From Copromyces sp. CBS 386.78 (lineage: Eukaryota; Ascomycota; Sordariomycetes; Sordariales; Sordariaceae), in assembly GCA_030685235.1 (NCBI GenBank), contig MU839101.1, positions 372,001-436,000 on the forward strand: 64,000 bases of DNA. Reading direction: 5' to 3'. This document shows positions 12,579-22,636 of this stretch, one piece after another. Position numbers and translations under genes: made by a program. A model generated the notes under the pieces. That model was not told the origin of the DNA and made no database searches. It worked only from the letters and a program-made list of their open reading frames with translations. Each line of letters opens with the position of its first letter. The stretch's first letter is position 1.

Positions 12579-13911
12579 CATGTCACGCTCGCACGCAATC
12601 CACGATGCGTTCCCACCCTGCGCTGAGACCGCCGCCCGATACCGAAGGCATTTCCTGGTCGGATCTGTGCTTATGGCGGCGGGCATTGATTGCGCACAAT
12701 ATGCCGAACAATCCTGCCGCAAGCCGATCTACCGGTAGACCCATTACAGCCTGGCTTTCAATCAATCGCGATAGCGGATGCAGCGACAGGATGCGCCGTA
12801 GGAGTGACAATCTGGAAACAACGCGGACAATGTGCTTTAGACATGGTGCATGACACGATGCTAACTCGCCCTTTTCTAGACTCTTCCCGAGAAGGAGGCC
12901 CAATATCAGCCTGAGGAGCTTCCCATCTGGAACTTCGATGGTTCGTCGACTGGCCAGGCCCCTGGCGAGGACTCCGATGTCTACCTCAAGGTAATATACA
13001 AACCTTATTAGCATTCCTGCACCCTCTGCCGAGCCATGGCGCTAACATGACTCCCCCCTCCACAGCCCGTAGCCGTCTTCCCTGACCCGTTCCGTGGTTC
13101 CCCCAACATTCTCGTCCTCTCCGAGTGCTGGAACGCCGATGGCACCCCCAACAAGTTCAACCACAGATATGAGGCCGCCAAGTTGATGGAGGCTCATGCC
13201 GACCAGGTGCCCTGGTTCGGTCTCGAGCAGGAGTACACTCTCCTCGACCTCAACGACAGGCCCTACGGCTGGCCCAAGAACGGTTTCCCCGCTCCCCAGG
13301 GTCCCTACTACTGCGGTGTCGGCGCTGGCAAGGTTGTCCAGCGTGACATCGTTGAGGCCCACTATAAATGCTGCTTGTACGCCGGCGTCAAGATCTCTGG
13401 CACCAACGCTGAGGTCATGCCCGCCCAGTGGGAGTTCCAGGTCGGCCCTTGCGACGGTATCGAGATGGGTGACCACCTCTGGCTCGCTCGTTTCCTCCTC
13501 CACCGCGTGTCTGAGGAGTTCGGCGCCAAGGTCTCCTTCGACCCCAAGCCCATCCCCGGTGAGTGGAACGGCGCTGGCCTCCACACCAACTTCTCTACCG
13601 AGAACATGCGCAAGGAGGGTGGTATGAAGTACATCGAGGATGCCATCAAGAAGCTCGAGAGCCGCCACAAGGAGCACATCGCCGTCTACGGTGAGGGCAA
13701 CGACAAGCGCCTCACCGGCCGTCACGAGACCGGCTCTATCGACTCTTTCACATATGGCGTCGCCAACCGTGGTGCCTCTATCCGTATTCCTAGGGAATGC
13801 GGCGCCAAGGGCTACGGTTACTTCGAGGATCGTCGCCCCGCGTCCAACGCTGACCCTTACCAGATTACTGGTATCATTATGGAGACTTGCTTTGGCGCTG
13901 TTTCGGAGTAA
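11701..13911 (+). CDS. gln-1: Glutamine synthetase, type II (362 residues, four coding exons)
   Basis: Makes glutamine from glutamate, ammonia and ATP in the cytosol; central to nitrogen assimilation. Exons: 11701-11703 (ATG only), 11847-11975, 12880-12990, 13066-13911. The spliced N terminus reads [16 protein letters not shown]. Landmark motifs are [10 protein letters not shown] (about residue 62), [13 protein letters not shown] (about 131-143, metal-binding glutamates), [26 protein letters not shown] and [10 protein letters not shown], in the right order, and the length fits fungal enzymes. Intron 2 is 904 bp, very long for this genome, and contains a run of 31 A at 12547. The coding exons use strongly C-ending codons, the bias of a highly expressed gene, unlike its neighbours. 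The upstream GATA cluster hints at nitrogen control. Confidence 0.95.
12547..12577 (+). repeat. Run of 31 A inside glutamine synthetase intron 2
   Basis: A homopolymer of about 31 A in the 904-bp intron, preceded by GC-rich sequence. It may be a slippage tract or the 3' tail of an old retro-insertion; no target-site duplication was found by eye. Exact length may be affected by sequencing error. Confidence 0.85.
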
Positions 13912-15294
13912 AAAAAAATTGGGAACGGGTTTTGGGTTTGGCTTTCTGGGTTTCTTTCAGGCATAACTTGATTTCATCGTGGAGCGTTCGGGAACACCAA
14001 ATGCGTGTTACATAGATCATTGAGCTTTTTCTCATCCTACTAATACCCCGGCATATTGAATGAACGGTAACTTGGATCGATTTATCGTCCACCCTCAACT
14101 TTGGCTCCTTCAGCCCTACCGAACCCCAGATTTTGCAAAGTGTCCTACCCCTATTTTGCCCCTGTCCTTGTATGTTTACATCGCGGGGAATCTCATCCAC
14201 ACAGTGTCCCCTGGTCATCTCAGCCTCGAGTCTTGGCATGGTGTCTTCCTCGAGTCGGTACCCGTAGCCGTGACCTTGATGGCCGTCCGCCAGGCATGTA
14301 TGTGAACCGGAAACCTTCCGCCTTGTCAATGACACCGGGCTCGGCATGCCCCATCACTTGGCCTGGTTTATGTCCGAGTGGATATAGGGATCCATACTTG
14401 GCGTTATTCAGACTTGATGGCATTCAGACCCGGTTGGCAGATCCAATGTCCGGATGGATCATCAACTAAACGATCACTTTGTTGACAATGACGTATGTCT
14501 GGTCAACGGGTCTTGGCGACTGGTCCACCGCCGAGAGGATCACGATGATCAACTTGACATCGTGATATCCAAACAATAGTCCATGCAAGCCTTCAGTTTG
14601 GTTACATCGCGGTCTTGGTCACAAAAGATCGGTTACTACGTACTCAAAAGGCAGGTCCCGCTGGGTCGACCGTCGTGGATTGTTGGAAAATCTACTGACA
14701 GACGAGGAGTTATATAGAGGTCGGCCGACGTTATCAATTCCCACTTTTCCTAACAACACTTTCCCTCACCTACGTCGAACTCGCTCCCCTCTGTTCGGTC
14801 AATCTTATTCACGGTAAACACGGCTCTGTGCCATCGTTGGATGAACATATTATTTACCCGGAAGCCAAGGCCTATGAGGAAGTGCGGAGAGCCGAATGAG
14901 AGACCTCGGATAAGAAGCTTTTCGGTGATGCTAACCACCGGTACGGCTAAATGAGGGAACCTCACGGTCGGGTCAAACCTCCGGTTCCTCCAGTTTCTCA
15001 ACCAAGGTGGGGGGAAATTGTTTCTGATCGGTCACCAACGCGAGATGAGGTTTTATCAAGGTACGAGTGGGTAAATCATATGGCAAGATCCCCATGTTAT
15101 GGTTCTGTATCCACGGTACCGGCCAACCCCAGAAGACATAAAAAGCCGTCAATGTGCCTTACCCACGCATCCAGTCTACACATTTGACAGAAGGCCACCG
15201 AACCCCGTTCACTTTCGATTCGGGTGATTGTTAGGGCCTCTTTCCTCCTCTACCCCCTACCCCCTCAACAGAGACACTCGGAGATATATTCAGG
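13912..15294. other. Spacer with xylanase promoter
   Basis: 1.4 kb between glutamine synthetase and the xylanase gene. The right end has a TATA-like CATAAAAAG at 15137-15145, about 150 bp before the xylanase ATG. No other gene or RNA is recognised. Confidence 0.5.
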
Positions 15295-16423
15295 ATGCGG
15301 CTCCCCTTCACAACACTCGCAGCTCTCCTCCCCATCCTCACCCCTCTCGCCACCGCCCAACTTCATCACTATGCCACCCTAGCCGGCCTCAAATATTTCG
15401 GTGCCGCAACCGACACCCCCGGCCAGCGTGAGCGCGCCGGCTACGAGGCCTCATACGCTCAGTACGACGCCATCTTCTCTGACCCATCCGAGTTCGGGCA
15501 GACCACGCCCACCAACGGGCAAAAATGGCTCTTCACCGAGCCCTCGCCGGGCGTCTTCAACTTCACCGAGGGCGACATCGTCGTGTCACTTGCCACCAAA
15601 ACCGGCAAGCTTCTGCGCTGCCACGCGCTCGTCTGGCACAGCCAGCTTGCGCTCTGGGTGGAAGCCAAGAACGAGACCGAGTGGACAAAAGAGGAGCTGA
15701 GCGCTGTTATTGTCCGGCACATTAAGGGAGTCATGGGCCATTACAAGGGGCAATGCTACGCCTGGGACGTGGCCAACGAGGCGCTGAATGATGAGGATGG
15801 CGGCTATAGACAGAGCATCTTTTACAAGGTTTTGGGCGTGGAGTTTATCCGGCTTGCGTTCAAGACGGCTGCTGAAGTCGACCCCGGCGCGAAACTTTAC
15901 TATAACGATTACGGCATCGAGAGACCTACGTCCATCAAGACGGAGGGCGTGAGAAAGCTGGTGAAAATGCTGCGATGCCGGTCTACGTGTTGATAGTGTC
16001 GGCATGCAAGCACATATGCACGCGGATAATCACCCGACGGCGGAGGACCTCGAGGAGACGATGAGGGGGTACGTTCAGGCTGGAGCGAAGGAGGTGGCGT
16101 TTACGGAGCTGGATGTGAGGATCACGATTCCGGTGAATGAAACCAGTCTGGAGTGGCAGAAGGATGGATATCAGAAGGTGGCGAGGGCGTGTGTTAAGGT
16201 GAAGGAGTGCGTGGGTATCACGCTTTGGGATTTTTATGATCCGTTTAGCTGGATTCCGTATACGTTCCCCGGAAAGGGAGCGGGGTTGTTGTGGTTTGAG
16301 GACTTTGGGAAGCATCCGGCGTATCAGGGGATTATCGAGACGTTTAAGGAGCTGATTAAGGAGGGGACGGGGAAGTGTGGGAGGAGGTTGTCGAGGGTTA
16401 GGAGGGCTACGTTGCCGAGGTGA
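15295..16423 (+). pseudogene. Secreted GH10 endo-beta-1,4-xylanase with an internal frameshift
   Basis: Family GH10 enzymes cut the xylan backbone by a retaining mechanism. The ATG at 15295 starts a signal peptide (MRLPFTTLAALLPILTPLATA), then a GH10 barrel: RCHALVWHSQ, acid/base glutamate in WDVANEALND (about residue 162), and the nucleophile in FTELDVRI, followed by ITLWDFYDPFSW. Homology is continuous but the frame changes at 15973: one frame runs from 15295 and stops at 15991-15993, the other continues from 15974 (DAGLRVDSVGMQAHM) to the TGA at 16423. One extra base or two missing bases explain it; no intron fits, because the protein is gap-free there. As written, the product loses the nucleophile and is inactive. 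A sequencing error or very recent loss are the alternatives, since both halves are otherwise well preserved (about 375 residues). Confidence 0.87.
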
Positions 16424-17097
16424 AGTGCCTGAAGAGTCTGCTCGCTCCGTGATCGGCGTTTAGGAAGTATGTCTGCACGTACCTATTTCAAATTATACAT
16501 GGAATACTATCTGTTCCGAGCAGACGCCAAACTGGGCAGATACATTTGTTGGTGTATGTTGGCTGACTGGGCTGACTTCTGCCATATTTCTGCCATATTT
16601 CTGCCATATTTCTGCCATATGCCCTGCACCGATAGAGGGAAGGCGGTTTGCCAGTTTCGCGAGCTTTTACGGTAGTTAGATTCAATCGAAAGGAATGATG
16701 GTAATGCACCCCTGTGGCGTAGAAAGAGGATATCAGTCTCAGATTTGATTTGACCTTTCCTGAACCGGGAGCTGTGGCATAGCCAATGGGCGGTGCAAGA
16801 TGCGAATCGCCTTTGATTTTCACGAACACGTGAGAGAATGATATTTGCTAGAGGTCGGCTTTCACATGCCATCTCAATCTCCATGTCAAATACGCAGTAG
16901 AACGGGACACAAGATGGTCGAGCAACGACAATGCTACTAATCAAAGGAGTTCGGACCAAAATCGGGCACTTGGTGAATAACAGAAGGAATGCAAAGTCAG
17001 AGGGTAAAAGGAATAAACATGGAAAAGGGAAACAGCAGTTAGAGTGTCCGTCCAGTTGGCAGTATGAAGTACAAAAACGACAAAAAGGTTAGACATT
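16424..17097. other. Spacer with 11-bp tandem repeat
   Basis: Sequence between the xylanase and the tRNA. It holds a short tandem repeat (16579-16620) and no recognisable gene. Confidence 0.5.
16579..16620 (+). repeat. Four tandem copies of an 11-bp unit
   Basis: CTGCCATATTT is repeated three times in full followed by a partial fourth copy (CTGCCATAT), 150 bp after the xylanase stop. A small minisatellite, likely polymorphic. Confidence 0.9.
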
Positions 17098-17170
17098 TGA
17101 TCCGACCCAGGCTCGATCTGGGGACCTTAGTGTGTTAGACTGACGTGATAACCAACTACACCATCGGACC
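17098..17170 (-). tRNA. tRNA-Val(AAC)-like gene, possibly decaying
   Basis: The minus strand folds as a tRNA: acceptor GGTCCGA/TCGGATC with discriminator A, a TAGTTGGTTA D-loop, a seven-base anticodon loop CTAACAC with AAC at 17136-17134, and T-stem CCCAG/CTGGG. The strand continues into TTTTT, a Pol III terminator. Two oddities: the anticodon stem TCAGT/ACTAA has a C-A mismatch and the variable loop is one base short, as if a G were lost; and the T-loop begins ATCGA instead of TTCGA, weakening the internal promoter B box. There is no intron. It may be functional, a diverged copy or a pseudogene. Confidence 0.7.
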
Positions 17171-19416
17171 TTACACCCACCGAGCCGCCTTGTCGGTTTA
17201 TGACAGGCTGTTCGGCTTGGGAAATTCCACTGGCTCGAGTGATGCTGATGGTGGGAATCGGACCTCTGGCTGGGCCGGGAGGGGTGCGAGACATGGTAAT
17301 CGCTTGGATGCCCGTTACTGCGGACCATTAACCTGTTTCCAGAGCATGTTGTGACCACTAGTCACTCGGAGAGGAGTAAGCTTCCTTGGGTATGGGCCGA
17401 AGCCAGACATAAAGCAAGTCCCACTGAGATGACACATTATGGCGATTGAGGGTCGGTCGGAGCCTCGTTACCTTATCTATAGTGCGGACTACGCGGTGCC
17501 TCGGGCGCAGCCTTCACGGTAGGTTAGCACTGTTGCGGGATTCGACATACCGACCCGGGATTGGGTGCAACAATTGGAGTAGAGGAGGCATAATCTGCCT
17601 GGGCTGTATGAGGTGGGTTACGTTACCTTATCCAGGCTGGTCAAGAGAGGCGACTGCACGATAGTATTCTTGTCTCGAATCTTGGGGGTGCGCCCATTGT
17701 GCGGCCCATCAGGCGCACCTGTAGGCTTTCCGACGGCGGAGGCATGGGATCCAATGAAGAGAATTGTTTGGACAGGCTGTGAAAGGTCTTCGGTGAAAGG
17801 ATGCCCGGAGGGAATACATGACCAGAGGAGGTAGCCTGTTGGTAACTACGCCCCATTCCTTGAATGTGAGAGCCTGACGCTATTCCCAAAATGCCAAAAC
17901 GCCAATCTCGGGGGCTACCGGTGTGCTGGGCTGGGCCAACAAAGCTCATCTGTGCACTTGATCAGCTCGTGCTACCCGTAGGTGGCTGTGAGGACGCCCA
18001 GCCAGAAGGCATCTGTAGCCATATATAGGGGACAGGGTGCATTGATCCAACTTACTAGTACTCAACTTGATCTTGAACGATTGAAGAGCATTCGATTATC
18101 ATTGCAAGTTTGGTTTTCTTTGCTGGCAATCAACCCGTTAGGAGCAGCCTCACCACCCATCCACACGTCGAAGGTACCAGATCCAGACACTAGTCCAAGC
18201 GGCCACCACCACCACACCTTCAGCAATGACAAGTCGCAACAATTGCTCGACGACATCAGATACCAACCGGGTGGATGAGTCCGAGATTCCAGTCGAAAGT
18301 TCACTCGACATGGATAACCAAAATCTCGTCTACCAAGAGCTTCGAGCAAGGATAACGAACCCCGTGAAGCTGGTGGCATTGCTGCGAATGGAGTTTGGGA
18401 TTGGAGGTACGACGTCTCGGTAAGTAAGAGAGAAAACTGCACTATGCAGGTGTCCTTTGAGAAGGCTCGACTGCCCCCGCGAGATTAGTTCGGATCCTCG
18501 TAACTCACATCGATTGATTAGATGATTCGGAGTGTTTACAGTGTTGGCACTCCCCGAAAACTCTCCGTCGAAGAAATTTCACGCTGTAGGGGGTTATGAC
18601 CTGCAGCGATGCAGCCGCGCGAAATGGTCCAACTTCCCCCTTCCATCCTCACTCTCTCTCGTTTCATCGTTGCCTTTTCCCCTCCTCAATTCCTGTTTAC
18701 GGCTGAATCTGGACTTGAAGTTGGGGGCCAAGACTGAGGACAGCTGAAGAATGATTATCGTATCTTGCAGGTAGAGGTAGCGCGACGGCTGGGGCTGGGT
18801 TGCATTTTAGGTTGTCCTATGACTAAATAGACTATGAAGATCACTAAAAGGGAAACCCCATCTCGTTATCCATGGTGCGCGCCCTACCAACCCCTGGTAC
18901 CTTCCTCCTCTTCCACTTGCCACCTTCTCCGCGATGTCGGTATCTGTCTATGCTGGAGCAAGCAAGGCTCCCCAAGCGCCGTGGCATTCACTGTGATGAA
19001 TGTGACAGAGATGCATTGCATTGCCAAGAGTCGGAGCGGCCATACGCGCCCAGCGTGGCTTTTGTTGTTGGTATCATGCGTGACAGCATCGTAACCAGAG
19101 GGCAGACACTCAGTATCATCGCCAAAGCAGGCTGGGAGGTGAGGCTGCAGGCTGCAGCCAACAATGCGCCATTGATACCCGACGCTCAGTTTCCCGAATG
19201 GGATCACTCCCCTTGAGCACCCAGGTTGCCTCGCTGCCCTCTTCTTCCTCAATCGCATTGGCATTTTCCAGCGAGAGCAACGCGGAGGGGCATCTTTGGC
19301 AAAAAGGGGTCCTCCGTTCAAGAGTTCACATGTTCACAGTATATAACGACCCCGAAAGCTTTCGCCAAGGTCACACCTGAGCATGTCGTTGTGTCGTGAC
19401 ACATGTTCGATCCATC
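17171..19416. other. Spacer upstream of the kinase gene
   Basis: 2.2 kb with no clear gene. A 65-codon ATG-initiated frame at 18226-18423 has a helix-like C-terminal half and ends close to a GTACGA donor-like site, but nothing supports it further. A TATATAA at 19340-19346, about 70 bp before the kinase start, is a probable TATA box. Confidence 0.45.
19340..19346 (+). promoter_or_regulatory. Probable TATA box of the kinase gene
   Basis: TATATAA lies 71 bp upstream of the ATG at 19417, a sensible distance for a short leader. Confidence 0.45.
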
Positions 19417-21975
19417 ATGGCGCCAAACTCACCCCAACCCGACACTCCAAGCCGACTCTCGTGGAAGAAAAGAGTCACGGCACTCTTTTCCCGGAAGTCA
19501 AAAACATCATCTAGCCAGGACTCACAAGGCTCGCTTCATCCCAATATACAACCCCGCCCGACTAAAAGTCGGACATCACTTGATCCACGGCCCGAGAAGG
19601 AACAACGACTTGATCGCAGCCCACATTGGTCATCAACCAGACTCACTCCTCGTTCAAGCAATCAAACCTATGGCCAGAATATCTCTCTACCCAGCGTCCG
19701 ATTTGGATCACCCCTAGAACCCGAGAACAGGCGAGACGCAGAGGCTAGAGCCAAAGAGACCGAAGCGGACACCACGGATGAAACCAAGCTTAGAACGGGA
19801 CGTGACTCACAGATGCCAGTATCTGGGGCTATCAAGCAGCTGGGACCCAAGACCACACAAGAAGTACTACCTCACGATGGCACAGACGAAAAGGAGAAGG
19901 CGGATGAGGAGCAGGGCTTTGAATCCGACACTGCCACGGAACCCGAGCCGGAAGATGAACTGGGGATGGAGAGTGAGGGCGAAGACTTGCCTACCCGAAT
20001 CCATAATAATTTGAAGCGGGGAGACCCGCTCAAAGGTGACATGGACAGTCGCGAGTTCTTGCCCGCGGGTCTCTTGGTCAAATATGTTACGAGGAGGTCT
20101 GTCCGAAAGAAGCTGGAAGAAGAAAATCCCTCCGAAAGCGATATCGATGATTTGGTCAACTTCATTGTCCACCACGCACGGAAGATCTTCGCAACTCTTC
20201 TTCTCTGCTTCGAGGGAAACAAGCTTTGTAAGGCCGTGCGAGACTTCCGAAATCACAGGATTGGCAGCAAGATTTCGCCAATCACCGATAGCTTCCTGCC
20301 AATTACTGAAGTAAAAAAGGAGGAAGTCCCGTTCTTCGTCGACAAAAATGGACATTGGAACCCGTGGAAGGTATCAGATTTTTGCACGAAACAATGGATC
20401 TTTCTGGCACCTAAACTACCACCAAAGGGACCGCTTCTAAAGGTGGACGCCTTGACGCCTCTCCCTTTCATTGAAGCGGAACTCGTCGATGCAGGCGCAT
20501 TTGGAGAGGTCCACAAAGTTTTGCCGTGCTCATCAAACATTCGAGAGAAAGGCCTGAAGGTACGAATTTTTGGAGATCATGTGATCCCAACCAAGCCCTT
20601 AGTCCATGCATAAGTTAAAGAGGCACTGACCATGACTACACAGGAATCCTACATAGCAGTCAAGCTTTTGAAGGATCCAAGTCCCAAAGATGAACAGGAG
20701 AAGCGAGAACAGGAGAAGCAATGGACAAAAGAAGTGAAAACGCACCACGAAATCCAAGCCGAAAATCATGACCACATCATCGATTTCATCGCCGCAATCG
20801 AGAGAGGTAAGGCTCGCTACCTCCTGTTCAGTTGGGCGGACCAAGGGAACCTACAGTCACTATGGAAAAATCATCCAACTCCGTCGCTCTCGTCGACGCT
20901 CGTTGAGGATGTCATTCGGCAGCTCCAAGGACTTGCGGATGCACTTGATACATTACACCACTGTGGGGGAACCGATGAAGACGCCGATAGCTCCTGGAGA
21001 CATGGCGATATCAAACCGCAAAATATTCTCTCCCGGTCTAAGCAGAAAGTCAGGGAATCGGCCGACCAGCTCGACATTGGCCATCTGATGATGTCCGATC
21101 TCGGGTTAGCGAAGCGTCATGATGTTGCAACACAGGTTCGAAACGACCGTACAAGCACTCGAGCAACGACGTTTAGGTACTCACCGCCCGAGCTACACAC
21201 TCTGGAACAGAATGAATGGACAGCACGATCCAGACGCTACGATATCTGGTCGATGGGCTGTGTGATCCTGGAGTTTGCCATCTGGTTGTTGTATGGCTAT
21301 CGCTCACTGGAGGATTTTAACAGCAAAATTACTTACGGGCACTGGGGAGACCAATGCCCTTGGTTCGAACCTGGCAAGGGCAAAACTGCAAAGCTTCACG
21401 GTGTTGTCGAACACCCAATCAACTTCATTCTGGAGAATGATCCAGAGTGCCAGGGTCAAACAGCCTTACGCGAGTTGGTGGAACTCGTGAGGGACAAGTT
21501 GTTAATTGTTGAACTTGGGTCGCAGAAACATTTGCAAAGAACCCCGAGTTTCCGTAGTGGTACTAGTGGTACTACCTTTAACCCACACATACAGGAACAA
21601 GGACCTCTACCTACCTTCCAGCTCAACGACGAGGAGGTTCCCACCATTCACGCGCCTGAGGATGACAAAGCGGATAGCGACAGTACCACAAAAGTACGCG
21701 CCGAGTCCAAGGATGTCAACGACGCACTACGAGAGATCATCAAGAGAGGCGAACAAAACGAGAAGTATTGGTTCACTGGGAATGACCGCAGCGGTATCAC
21801 ACTTGACATGGATCGCATTACCACAGCTGCAGGCACGAACCTTCTATCCCCTGGAGCGGCGGCGAAATCTGAGGTGTTCGGCCGCCAGGCTCACTTTGAC
21901 GTTGAAGAGACCCCGGGATTTGGTGGCTTGAACCCCGGATCCCCGAGCTCGTCGACAATGACCGTGATTCTACAG
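19417..21975 (+). CDS. Protein kinase domain, N-terminal part of a likely kinase-HET gene
   Basis: Start chosen at 19417 (ATCATGGCG context); the frame is open upstream but has no earlier ATG nearby. Exon 1 19417-20559 encodes a Ser/Pro/Glu-rich, probably disordered 200-residue N terminus, then a helical region and the glycine loop DAGAFGEV (about residue 358). An 84-bp intron (20560-20643) splits the N-lobe; exon 2 continues with AVKLLK (Lys 388), catalytic loop HGDIKPQNIL (about 501; the usual HRD is HGD), DLG in place of DFG (about 533) and SPPE in place of APE. HGD-type kinases of this sort are common in fungi beside HET or NACHT domains. If unspliced after 21975 the frame would stop at 22101, but an in-frame CAG/GTAGGC donor lies at 21975/21976, phase 0, and the HET exon begins at 22637, also phase 0. 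Kinase activity is plausible; the substrate is unknown. Confidence 0.8.
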
Positions 21976-22636
21976 GTAGGCATTCCTCCCGTGGCCCTGA
22001 ACGACGAAACGTGTCAACATGCTAACTTGTACAATGGTGAAGAATGTTCGTTAAACCTTTTCTGGAACCCCGATTGCATCTTCATGAGGACAGGAAGCTA
22101 ACAGGGCCTATGGTAATGCGTTAGGAAGTACGGAATCCTATTCTAGTTTAGGGTAGCACATATCATTCCTAGTGGCTAACAGTGATGCTGCAGTATGTAT
22201 GGTTGGAACCTCCTCGCCCTTGAGATATTCAATGGGATGACGAAAAAGCAGCTCTTTTGCTAATACTTCTGGTAGAAAGTGAGTTCCTAAGTGCAAATCA
22301 CCAACCCCAGATGAAGTTTGAGAGAAAAGGCTAACTTAAGCATCCGTGGTCAGAATGTGAGTCCATCCATACGTGATCCTGGCGAGCGTTCATGCGAGTC
22401 ACAGACACTGACTACGTGTTCTGGGTTGATCTAGGCCGTGAGTTTCCCTTCTTTCCCGCTGCCTCCTGTGTTTGGCTACCTTGCTTACCAAAGTCCATCA
22501 ACAGGCACAGGTAATTCATTATCTCTTCAGTCTCATCCACCCTTACGTCCTCATACGTGGTTTAATAATGCTACTCTGCCAACTGACGGATACTGCGCAC
22601 GTTGATTATGTGATTACTAATCGTTCTTTGGCTTAG

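Noticed and set aside
12004..12738. 244-codon ORF with a poly-lysine run
   Set aside because: It lies in glutamine synthetase intron 2, begins without ATG, and its lysines come from the 31-A tract.
13042..13725. 227-codon minus-strand ORF
   Set aside because: Antisense to glutamine synthetase exon 4; valine/leucine/glycine-rich composition is typical of a shadow frame.
18872..19216. 114-codon ATG ORF with CDECDRDALHC
   Set aside because: The cysteines hinted at a zinc motif but spacing fits no known finger, and the opposite strand is open over the same stretch.
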